Below are positions 33,172-44,370 of a stretch of DNA of 64,000 nt, piece by piece. Location: assembly GCA_036345935.2 (NCBI GenBank), contig JADWOT020000006.1, forward strand, positions 842,221 through 906,220, read 5' to 3'. This stretch comes from Taenia hydatigena (taxonomy: Eukaryota > Platyhelminthes > Cestoda > Cyclophyllidea > Taeniidae). The notes under the pieces were generated by a model that saw only the letters and a list, made by a program, of their open reading frames with translations, did no database searches and was not told the origin of the DNA. Positions within the stretch are counted from its first letter, which is position 1. Each line of letters starts with the position of its first letter. Both the position numbers and the translations under genes were made by a program.

Positions 33172-35105
33172 AATACACTATTGTTTTTTTTTGCTGAACT
33201 ACATAAGGATGAAATTAGCACATTTACCAGTGAATTGAGCGAGGCGTACAAGGTCGTCGGTTTGAGAAAGAGCAATATTAGACGCCAAGTTATAGGAGTA
33301 GATGGAACAAACAAACAATATTTTCGCGAACGTAAAGGCACGCGAATCGATTCAGCGGCATATCCAGACAGATTCTAGATAGAATATTTAACTCATTAGC
33401 AAGACTAAATGTCTAAGACTTAATGACATCGGAAATAGTTAACAGCCCAACCAGTTTAGGCGCACGCTTATGGAAATTTCTTACCTAAGTATGAGTAATA
33501 GACAATTTGTATCTTCGGATAGCAAACTTAATGGGCGTTAATCTTAATTAGGGCATTTTTTCCTGTTTCTGCATTTCGTTACAGATTTATTAGCGAATAA
33601 GTTGTCGTTAGAGAGGATGAAGTGTTGCATAACATAAATTTGAGGTACGACGATTTTGCTCGAATTTATGGGTTGTAAAGTAATGTTACGAAATGATTAG
33701 GCATTCTAAATTTGACGATTGCAATCAAAGTGAAAGGAGCCAACAAATTCGCACCGTTTCGCCATGGGATAGCAACAGGCTGCAATTCAGTTTGCAGATA
33801 CATCGCCCCTAGGCATTCTTGAAGACGCACGAAGATATTACGAGGGAAAAATAAGGGAGGCTGACTTACGGAGGGTAATCTGGTCTCCTAGTAAGACGCA
33901 GGAGCTAGACCGCCTGGTGAAGCTACATTATCGGAGCTAGATGCGATTCGTTAGGTATGCTGAAAGTTCGACTTACAATTAAAGCAATAGACTATGCATG
34001 CCCTTCTTATAAACTATTTATTTTCATAATTTCCTTGTCAAACACCGCACTAAAATAAAAGTCTTATCGTGATCCTCTTAGGACTATGTTCCCTTGTGTC
34101 GGTTTATTGCAGAGAATACTTGAATTTACAATGATAAAACTCCGTTAAGCCTGGATTATTGATCCAGATTGCACTTGCCAAATATGAGAAAACTTCTAAG
34201 AGACCTATAAAAATTAGTGGTGTATTCAAAAACCTGCCCTTTGTCGCCAGTCGACCCATTCCACAAGTGTTGGCTTTGCTGATTTAAAAAAGCACAACTT
34301 GTCAGGAACTTTACGGTAGATTTTTAAACATTATGCTTGTATGCTACAGAGACAATCAAGCATCACATTGCACTCCTCTCACAAAACTCCCTTCCATTGC
34401 CCCGGTATTCAATTCAAATGGATGCATCATTTATTTATTAATGACGCTCTCACCGCGCGATTTCTTTGTGATGGGGTTCAATCGGCATCAGTCCATGCCC
34501 AATCGTCACATTCTTACAATAGCAATTTGTTTAGAAATGGTACCCTGCCTTTGAGATTTTAAAAGAATGCTGTGGAAGCGTAGATTAAACGATACTGGCA
34601 AATAATTGATCCACTAGCCGCTAATTTTCTTTTAATCATTAATTGTGTTCGATAAATTTACGCAATTGTTTTAATGCACCACTGCGTGATTTTGCTTTTA
34701 TAAGTCGTACACTTTGGAAGCTTCCTTTAAGCGCGCCGTGAAAAGTTTTAATCCCACTTTGTTAATTCTAAGGTCGAAGTGAGTCCACATAACCTTCGCC
34801 CAAACATGGTAAAGGAATGGATGTAAGAGTAATTCTATCCCCAACCTGATGCATATGCAAGAATGATCTCCCTTTCTCCATCAGTGGTCTGAATAATTTA
34901 ATCAGGCAATTACTGCTTAGATCACATGGTTTATAAAACAGACACAATAACGTTTACTTATGGGGCGAGGTGGGTGTGAACGCCAGAACCGTTTAACGCG
35001 TACATTAGGGAGAAATGGAGCGGACGAGGCGAGAGAGGGAGAGAGAAAATGGAGAGGTCAGTACTCGGGAGGCGGGGAGGGATAGGGGGGGAGAATACTG
35101 TTGCC
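33172..35105. other. intergenic DNA between MORN3 and VGLL4
   Basis: About 1.9 kb, AT-rich, without recognisable coding sequence or element. It contains the MORN3 upstream region on the left and the VGLL4 3' UTR on the right, the latter with GA-rich runs at 35015-35097. Confidence 0.4.
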
Positions 35106-38100
35106 TTATGCATGCTCTCCGCAACCCGTGTCAACAACCGACCGAGAACGCTTGAGACAGGAGATATCGCTTGTTTCCGACGCGGTGCGTTTTCGAAGCG
35201 GCCAACTACGACCACTAGGGCTTGTGGCGTTTCTCTCGGTTACGTCTTCCGTTTCGCAATCGCATATACTCCGCTCTTTCGGTCGCGATGTCGTAACACT
35301 CTCTCGCAGGGTAGCGAGATGTCTCGCTTTGAAACTGGAGCTAACTGATGCGTTAGAGCTGAAGTATCCCGCCTCGGATATAACCGGGAGTGTTGAGTCA
35401 AGTGAGTATGTGGAATCGGTGAAGAAACCCGAGGAGGCAGCAATGGGTGAAGAGATGGGACTCTCACGAGCCGATATTGATTTGGAAGCCACAACAGCTT
35501 CGTCTTCGTCATCGAAAAAGTCGATACTGTTGCCAAGTGAAGGCACCTCCAGACTGATTGTTCGTGGCAAAGGCAAAAATCCTCTCTGGGGGGGTAATTG
35601 GAGAGAGGAAATTGACGATTGTACTGTTACTGTCCGCGAAAGTTCTACGGGTTTAGCAATATCCTGTCAGAAGAAACAAGTGTGATAAAGCAAGGTGGAT
35701 TTTATTGAAGTCTGTAGGTATTGCTCAATAGGCTCTCACTTACGTTGGAATTCGACTCACACTTGTGCTTGCAATGCGAAAGGGTCTTTACAGAATGTGT
35801 ACATTCACTGCGAAGAAGGGGACAGCTCCTTGAACGTTTCTCGACATTCGTCGAGGGAGTGGTACTCTTGGAGTTCCAGGCACTGTCATCTAAGCTCCAA
35901 GTGTCACTCTTTCTGCCAACTCGTATTCGTGCGCCCTCGTCATCGCCATACTGAGCAAGCCACTTCTTCTTCGGATTAAATGAGGCTCCACAGCTTTCCT
36001 CCCGTGGTGAGAACAGTGCAGAGCCATCGGAACTTGAATTTGTAGAGGGGGAGGAGGGACTAAAAGGTGTTTGAGTCAGATCTAGCAGCGTCTTGGATGT
36101 TGCCTCATCGGCAGAAGCTGTGGCCGATGCAGTTGCCGCCGCTGCTGCTGCTGCGGCTGCCTGTTTAGCATGGAAGGTGGCAAGAGACTTCTCAAAGTGC
36201 TTCTCTACCGCTAAATCGGCAATATTTTGTGCCTCAAAGGAGGGACTTGCAACAGAGGCCTCAATACGTCCTCCACCGTCTTCGAAAGTGCTCGTCATTG
36301 TCCACACACGTTTCTGTTGATTGGTGCCTTTGAGCATCTCGTATTCACCCTAAATTTTGCAAAAACAAAAAGTGGATACAAGCAGACGTATTTTTTTTTC
36401 ATTCACGCGGGACAAAAAGGAATGCGCGACTAAATTTGGTATGTGAAAGCCAATTAGCAGAGGATGTACGAATTTGTGAAAAATTCCTCCTTACTTCTCC
36501 CTCCCCACCCTGTTATAACCGACTTCTTGAGGCACGGATACGCAACTATTGGTTTAAATCCGATGCTACTCTATCATTTCTGCAGTTTAACGGTGAATAA
36601 TCAACCAATCCACCCCGGTTGGTCTCGATGAGTAGTTATTGCAAACAGGCTAGGATGGGATAAATAGGGAGAAGCTAACTTTGACAAGTTTACTCACGGC
36701 TACAAATACTATCGACTACCAAAGAAGAAAGGGGAACAAAACTCCTTCACTCAACTGTCCGAGACATCATGTGCCCCCTAAAGGGCACCCTCTCAAAGAA
36801 AACACTGTTTTCAGGTGGATACAATAGATTAATCGAGGAGGTAGTCTTTCCCTCCAACTCCTCTCCCTGCCTTCACATAAATTTACGTATGCCCCTGCCC
36901 CCCCCTTCCCCACGTACAAATAACTATGCCTTCTTCTTCCTCGACTCAACAGAAACACAGCTGAGACAGGGCAGTTGCAACGGCATGAGCACCGAAAAAA
37001 TTGATTCAGACTCTCAATAATATGCTTTCCTCCCTTTTCGTTAATTCCTTCCTCCCTACTAATTTCCTTCCGTTCCCTCACCCTCTCCATCCATCCCTCT
37101 CTCCCTTAGATTCCTTTCCTTCGTTCAGCCTCCGCCACCCAAAAGAGGATGCCTTCTTTGCACCCGTGTGTGTGTGTGTGCAAGTTCATGTATGGCGTGT
37201 GTAAGTAGGTATGTATGCACGTATGGATGTATGTGTATGCCTGTTTGTGCAACAACTATGCAAATGCATTTGTCGGAGTTAAGGAGAAGAGAACTGTGCC
37301 TCCCTCCCTTTCCCCATCCCTTGAATGCTCCCCCAGGCGAATGAATGGAATGTGTGTGTGTGTGTGTGTGCGCGAGGGAGACATACCAATGATCGGTGGA
37401 GAGTTCAAACGTATTGTGGGAAATTCTTTCCCCAAAAGGAAGATGCGAAGATCCATGGCCTGTTCTTATTCCTTATCCTCGAAGGAGGGAGAGAAGAGTT
37501 TTTTTTTGTTAAAAAACCCTAAAATTTTCTTGGATTTTTACTCTACCATCAACAAATCCCCATCCCCCTCTTCATATAACCATCTACTTCACTATTTTGT
37601 GAAAATTATTAGGAGGCAAAGTACTGTACGTCTTCTTGTGTGGTCAACATCCTGCGGAAGATCACATTAGACATTTGCTGAGTAAAGAGAGAGGGAGATT
37701 TTAGCACAAGGCACCTACCACCGACTTGACACGAAGATTGCGAAGAGCCTTTGAAAAATGATCCTCCGCGTCACCGAATTGATGGATGACAACACGTGAA
37801 CGACGTCCGCGTTCACTCAACTTTGAATTTCGTCTGGTCTGCTGAGGTAGAGCACTGAAACACAGCAATGTTAGCTCTTTTAGTATGCATTATTTGTCAA
37901 CGTTAACAGACGAATTAAGAATACCTTAAAAGAGTCGCTAGTTTACAACGTCTACTCGACTTCAATGGGCTTAAAAAGAGTTTGGATGCGATATGATTTG
38001 ATTTGTGGCACCGCCTTCTCTATGGTAAGGCAGTCATAATAAAAGAGCTGTGAAGTATTTCAGGTGGTTGAGGAGAATGAGAAATCTGATCCCACTCGGA

Positions 38101-38358
38101 GGATGCTTCAACAACGCGATTAACCTTTACGACATGGAACATAACTTGCCTACCTGAGGCGCACTGCCGCTGACGCAGCAACTGTCAACGTGACCAACAC
38201 AGCAGGAAAGGAAAAATAAGAGTCAGAGAGTTACGGCGCTTTTGGATTATAAGGCTCCTAATTAATACCACGAATACTAATTTATCATCCACTAATAAAC
38301 TCATGAAAATCCACACTTGAAAGCATCCATTGGTTCATTAAGTAGGCAACTGCCATAG

Positions 38359-38417
<59 letters not shown>

Positions 38418-39607
38418 ATCCATACTAATGATATGGGTCACTGTCAAAAGGTTTCAAGTAGGAATGTGAAAGTGTGATGTGAATCACCGTCTAAGTTAAG
38501 GTCTAGATATAACAGATTCATTCTGACTTCAAAAAGTACTCCCACCCCGCCTCCTCCCCCGAAGAGGGGAAAAGAACAACACCCAGGCCACGTAGACATC
38601 TCTTGTCCTAGTTATTCAATGCTTAATTTCGAGTATAAGTAGGGCCAGTCAAAGGAGAGCTCATTAGACATCAACAGGATGATGCATTTCATTTGCGTGT
38701 GTGTGTGTGTGTGTGTGTGTGGGAATTTTGGACGCGTTACATGGTTTTTCAGCACTCGATACGCCATTGGCCAAAAAGCTGTTCGCATGCACGTGGACAG
38801 TGGTGATTAGTCCATTCTTTTTCTTCATCCCGTAATACATGCTGCTGTGCCCTACTTTGGTGTGCGGGTGTGTTGTCACCTCCTCCTCCTCCTCCTCCTC
38901 GTTCTCCGTCTCTTCGTGCACAGCACTGCTGCTGCTGATGATGACGATTCTGCATCAACACAGCGTCCGGACAAAAAGCGTCGGCGGCAGTACCGGTGAT
39001 GTTGATGACGATGCCAAATGATCCACAATAAGCAGGCGTGCCCACGGCTAGTACGTGGGTGTGCCTTTAGGGGATGATTCAACTGGGATGTAGAGTAACA
39101 CCAAGACCTCAAGAAACGATGTGTTTACACGGCATAACGTCATCCATCGTTCCGAATCTTGACGGTTAATCTCAACATACTAAACTGCGGATAACCTAAG
39201 CTACCCTTCCCCTCTAAACTTTAAAAGTAGTTGTTTGGAATCAGGAAGCAATCAAGTGTGCCCGACAACATAAAGCACTCAGACATCACCCCAGTGCTAC
39301 CTAAGGGCGAGTTTTGAAGGTGTCAGTTGATGGTCAACTTCTATGTCTACGAATTAGGAAAGCATGGAGGAAGAGAAAAACGTATGTCCGCTTTCAGTCG
39401 AGCTCTCAGTAAATACTTCGTTACCTTACCAATAGCATTGCTAAGGTACCCTTTTTGCTTCATTCTTTTTTGAGGGGGATTTTACAATCCATATTAAAAA
39501 TTTTCTGCTGCAATTTTTATTACCTTCCACGTGGGAGTCATGTGCTACTTAATCATGCGCTAAATGAATTTGGAAGTGGGGTCCAAATTGGCAGAAACAC
39601 ACACACA

Positions 39608-39660
<53 letters not shown>

Positions 39661-40898
39661 CGAGAAAACACCCAACGAAGGGAGATGATGTGCATCACCT
39701 CAAAAGCACCCTCTCCTACTGACTGACTGACTGACTCACGAAACAGGTCGGAGGGGGAACAGAATGAATGAAAAAAAATGGAGGCGGAAAAAGGCAAAGA
39801 AAGAACAAAAATGAGGATAAGTCCTGGTGGTATGCTGAAATATTTTGAGGGGGAAAGGTGGGTGACATTTAAATGACCTTTAACAATAATCCAAGCTGTG
39901 ACTACACAAAATAGGCATTTGTGTAGGATCTCTCCATTTGACAGATACAAAAATAAGCACAAGTAGTTAAGCCCTACTGTCTCTATTGTTGGCATTAGGC
40001 ATGGACTGTTTTGTTACATTCATTTTGGCAGATAGATTGGATGCTTTGGTAGGGTGAAATCGGTTAAAGGATTCGGTTGGGGTAGGTAAGAACCTATGAG
40101 ATGAAGCAATCCTTCTGATTGACAGGACCTATAAAAGCGGCCCAAAATGGAGGTCATTTGGCTGGTGTTATATATTGGAGCAATTATTCCTTCCCAAGGT
40201 TCCCCTTAAAAAAAAACCTTTCGCCGTAATTGCTCTCGTAGAAGACCAGTCTAGTCCTCTACATGGCCTCCGATAAACTGGAAATCAATTAAATCTGCTA
40301 AATTTAATTTAAATTTAAGCGGTTTTTCAAATTTTATAAGATACCAAAGATTGCACCACGTCATGATCGTAATCTAAGCACAAAAGCAATTTTCTACTCA
40401 CCACGAATCTGTTTCAACCTCATCCGACCCAAGAGGTTTGTAGCTGCTTGAAGGTTGAGGCGTAGAATCGGATAAATCTGTTGCCACATTAACTGCATTG
40501 AACATAATTGTGTGATCTGATACGGCTTTCTCGGGAGTTGGGTAGATATCAGCTCCTGGAGGTGTTTTCATTGAAATCGCCTCCTGAAGACACTTCGATG
40601 TGTTGGCCGTCATCGTTGGTGTCTTCATTGAGATGGCAGCAGCTGCTGCTGCAAGAAATGCATTAGACGGAAAAGCTGCCCAAGGATTGGGCAACAGTGA
40701 AGCAGTTTGCCCGCCATCACCACCACCACCACCGCTAGAGCCGTCTCGAGGGAGCGAAGATGCTCTGACGTCAAAATTCAGAGCCGAACTGGTGGTGGCT
40801 CCACAGTTATGGGTTTGCAGGCTACTTAGAAGGCGAGCTGCAAGTTCCTGAGTTGCCAAATACGCGGTAGTGCGTGAAAAATTCAGAGGCTCCTGCAT
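35106..40898 (-). CDS. VGLL4: vestigial-like protein 4 (VGLL4/Tgi) homologue, TEAD cofactor
   Basis: Complement of join(35106..35663,35744..36349,37719..37854,40402..40898); 1797 nt, 598 residues. VGLL4/Tgi competes with YAP/Yorkie for TEAD/Scalloped and dampens Hippo-pathway transcription. Two TDU motifs are visible: GDAEDHFSKALRNL (193-206) and AVEKHFEKSLATF (258-270), both fitting the D/E-x-H-F-x-K/R-S/A-L core. The N-terminus MQEPLNFSRTTAYL resembles human METPLDVLSR. The rest is low-complexity: poly-Gly, poly-Ala (after HAKQ in exon 3), Ser-rich stretches, and a basic RSWPLRKR segment near the C-terminus that could be a nuclear localisation signal. Introns are 2547, 1369 and 80 bp. The protein is about twice the length of human VGLL4 (about 290), all of it apparently disordered. 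Open reading frames on the opposite strand are shadows. Confidence 0.87.
36350..37718. other. VGLL4 intron 2 with GT microsatellites
   Basis: A 1369-bp intron, pyrimidine-rich on plus, with short (GT)n tracts at 37166-37180 and 37350-37370. No nested gene was seen. Confidence 0.6.
38359..38417. repeat. (CAT)n microsatellite
   Basis: About 19-20 uninterrupted CAT units within VGLL4 intron 1. An uninterrupted array of this length is likely polymorphic. Confidence 0.97.
38697..38720. repeat. (GT)12 microsatellite
   Basis: Twelve GT units within VGLL4 intron 1. Confidence 0.95.
39597..39657. repeat. (AC)n microsatellite
   Basis: About 30 AC units with a single CAT interruption near 39612-39614, within VGLL4 intron 1. 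Confidence 0.96.
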
Positions 40899-41693
40899 GC
40901 TCGGATGTTTTAAAAGGAGTTATAAGTCGAAAACGAAGGTGGTGATGTTGATTTGCGAGATTCGGTACGAGGTGGCAGTCTTGAAAACCGAAAGAGATGC
41001 ACGCTCGCCTGCATAAGGAAACCGGATGGCCAGCACGCATGTTCTTGTAGGTACCTTGAAGGGAGAGTGCGGTGAGTGGACCAATCACAGCTCCGCTTCG
41101 TGTAGGCACGTGCGTTTTGGTGCGTGCGTAGCCTCCGTAGCAGGGAAGTGATTGATCTTTCAATCCAACAACCATTAGTGGATTTCAAAAAGGAGCTTGG
41201 TGACAGTATAAAATACGTGCCTTTCGATGCGCAGGTATTTTACAAGCGGAAATAATTTTTCTCGCCTCTGAGCTAAGGCGCGTGTTGCTATTAATGGCGA
41301 GGGGATAAAAAAATGAGGAAAACTTGATTCAAAGAAGATAACTTAAAAAAAACGTTTTAGTGCACTTTTTGGGAGTGTTAGACATGACTATCTTTCATGC
41401 TGATGCTGCCATGGCAACAGGAGTTAGTGAATGAAATAATTTGAACTGCACTACTTTTGAAACACACACATGCACGAGGAAAAGGAAAATTTCAGTAATT
41501 TCGAGTTGGCATACTTATTCATTAGGAGGAACTATTTCGACTGGGGATTCTCCAAGATTTTGCATTAATGAATCAGATAATTTAAAAAAGTTTCTAAATG
41601 GAATGTTAGGTAGAATACTAGGTGAAAATTGAGAACTGCACCTAAAATTTTAAAGCCGACAATCTACAAGGTGACAATCCTAAACATCATGAA

Positions 41694-41720
41694 CAGCCTG
41701 AGAGCCAAATTCTCAGGCTG
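41694..41720. repeat. perfect short hairpin
   Basis: CAGCCTGAGA (41694-41703) and TCTCAGGCTG (41711-41720) form a perfect 10-bp stem with a 7-nt loop. It is too short for a microRNA precursor; function unknown. Confidence 0.8.
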
Positions 41721-42000
41721 AAATGGACTGAATCTCAGATTACGCGATGGTTGTCACAGTGCAATTGGAAGTACTCCCACAAATTATAGGAATTAAATTT
41801 CTTACTCTACTTAGAGATAAATTCGCTGGCCAAGCGTTAGGGCCTACGATGCTTTTATGCGTGTCAAACTGGCAATGTTCCTCCTCATGTGAATAACTCT
41901 TGCAATTAGACACGATGGCCATGCAGCCTGCAACGAGGCAAGCAGGCAGGGAGGCAAAAATGCCCACATAGAATTCGTAAACTGCGCAAGCACACACTTA

Positions 42001-42032
42001 CATACACACACACGCACACACACACACACACA
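42001..42032. repeat. (AC)n microsatellite
   Basis: An AC-rich run of about 30 bp with one G interruption. Confidence 0.9.
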
Positions 42033-43528
42033 TTAACTGTCGCGCCTGTCAACGCAGCAGAGACTGACAAGGAGGAAATGAACAGCCACAATAAAATGCC
42101 AGCTTACCGATGCGTTTTCCCATTCCGACATTACCCGTCTAAGCTCTGATCAAATCCTATTCAAGGGGTACAAGATGTATTTTTGGCGTCTGGTAGCGAT
42201 GAATGCAGGTGACTTTTTTAATATTGCGCTGGAAATGACATTTGGCGTCCTGTCCAAATCAAAAAACCTTACTAATTAGGAGTTAAAAAGTTGTAATTGT
42301 ACCGACAATGCGAGTTAATGGGCAATTAGGTAAAATGATACATTTTAGTTGAAGACAAAGTGTTTGAAAATGCACCAGCTTTACAAAGCGACATTAAAAA
42401 TTACCAAAACTTCACAAATCAGATCGCTAGCTTTTTCGTAGTAAGAAAAAGAAAATACTTGCTGAAAACTTTTGCAAATTATTGAAGCCGTCGCAACTAT
42501 GAGAGGTGCAGAGGTTTTTACATGTAAAATGCACTTATTGTGACTTTCACGTTTCACTTCTCTCTCTCACTTTTACTTCAACCAACTATTTATAGCCTCG
42601 GCAGTATCGAGATGAATGCGGCCATATTATGTTATATCCCTTCCTCTCTCTCTCCCTCCTTAAAGTGTGGTAAGAGACCTCAAAGGAACCTCAAGTGATA
42701 TGCGGACTAGGATGTCAAGGTGAGCGTTCGAGCAAATGATCGTTGCTTGAAGTGCTTCTTTGCCTTTGGCAGATCAACAAATTCACCTGCATTCCACACC
42801 CACACACACACCTCCAGACAGGAGGAGCACTTTACATAATGATGGGTGAGGTTATGTGTGAAACAAAGGTATGAGAGATGGATGATGTCTAGTGGTGTGG
42901 TTTGGAGATGACTAACGAAATCCGCCTGCTTGCCAGATTAACAAGCTTAACACTGTTAATCTGGTGCTCACGGCTTTCTCTTTCTTAATCACCTTGGTGT
43001 ATGATTGCGTCGGTAAGGTCACACACGTAACCCCTTATTCGCTCTACTCCACCCGATTTAGATTCGAGGTACACTCGGCCCATCAAGTTGACATCGGCCT
43101 CCTGATGCCTTATAGAGATGGTGAAAACTATAGACGAGGCTGACGTGAAAACAGGTTGGTGCGGCCTATTCAAATTCTCGAAGCATACATATGTAATTGT
43201 CTCCAAATCCATTTTACCTTTTTTTCTATTCTTTGCTCTAAATTGAGGTAGACCGTTCGCCACTCGATGAGGGGCAATTACTTGTCACATGAGCGTGACA
43301 CCACAACTGTGGAGGTGTTAAGCGTTTCTCATAGCAATGTAGGCACGTGCATGCAATGACTGGAGATGCCTTAGAGATTATATTTTGCTAATCAAATATC
43401 ATGTCATCCGATTGTCATCCCATTCACCCCTACACGTGATCTTGAAGCGATTATTTCTGTAAAGGTTATTTCACAGCTTTTAATTCGGCAAAAAAGCTAG
43501 ATTAGTGGATCCAAGTAACTCTTATTCG

Positions 43529-43553
43529 ACACACACACACACACACACACACA
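43529..43553. repeat. (AC)12 microsatellite
   Basis: About twelve uninterrupted AC units in the VGLL4-CFP1 intergenic region. Confidence 0.95.
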
Positions 43554-44060
43554 GATAGAAGCATGCACAAACTTGCTTTGGCAAGCGTGATCGCGTCAAG
43601 CGTGTGACACATCAAAGGTGTGTAAATACCTGTCTCGAGCAAGTAGACAAAAGAATGCATGAGACAAGTGAAATTCCAAGCCGACTTATTGAATACTTTA
43701 TTCATAAATCCAATCAAACGTTGATCTTATTAGTGCTTTTGCTCATTCATTCATTCATCCATTGACTGATTGATTGAGGCGTTCATCATTTTATTCATTC
43801 ACTCCCAAATTATTGTTTCTTTTGTTCCGAATTCTTCTTTTTATTCAATCCCCATTCATTTACTAATTAAATCAGCGTCGACTTATTCGTTCTGACGTAT
43901 GATGCGATATAGTGGTATAATTTAGCGTGCTATTCCCCATGGAGACCTCCTATGTGGCAGGAGGATGAGGCGGCCATTATTCTTTACAAAAAAAGGGTCC
44001 ATAAAGATTTAATCAGAGAGATCTCTGTCGAATAAAGGCAGGCAGGCGATCTCCTCGCAA

Positions 44061-44370
44061 AGGAGGAGGAGGAGGAGGAGGAGGAGGAGGGGAGGAGGAG
44101 GAGGAGGAGGAGTAGGAGGAGGAGGAGGAGGAGGAGAGGAGGAGGAGGAGGAGGAGGAGGAGGAGGAGGAGGAGGGAAGGAGAGGTAGGCAGAGGAGAGG
44201 AGGAGGAGGAGGAGTAAGGAGGTGAGGAGGAGAGAGGAGGAGGAGGCAGGAGGAGGAGGAGGAGGAGGAGGAGGAGGGAGGAGGAGGGGAATGAGGAGGA
44301 GGAGGAGAGAGAGGAGGAGGAGGAGGAGGAGGAGGAGGAGGAGGAGGAGGAGGAGGAGGAGGAGGAGGAG
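44061..44370. repeat. 310-bp imperfect (GGA)n array
   Basis: Nearly pure purine strand made of GGA/GAG triplets with occasional GG, A, GTA or GCA interruptions. The strand asymmetry yields an artefactual Leu/Ser/Pro-rich frame on minus. Purine mirror repeats of this sort can adopt triplex or quadruplex forms. Confidence 0.97.

Larger units (their letters stand above)
37855..40401. other. VGLL4 intron 1 with several microsatellites
   Basis: A 2547-bp intron holding (CAT)n at 38359-38417, (GT)n at 38697-38720, (CCT)n at 38879-38900 and (AC)n at 39597-39657. No coding exon with matching phase was seen inside. Confidence 0.6.

Noticed and set aside
35101..35685. 194-codon plus-strand open frame
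   Set aside because: It is the antisense shadow of VGLL4 exon 4, whose minus-strand frame joins in phase to TDU-coding exons.
38359..39657. CRISPR-like arrays
   Set aside because: The repeats are simple microsatellites without unique spacers, in a eukaryotic intron.
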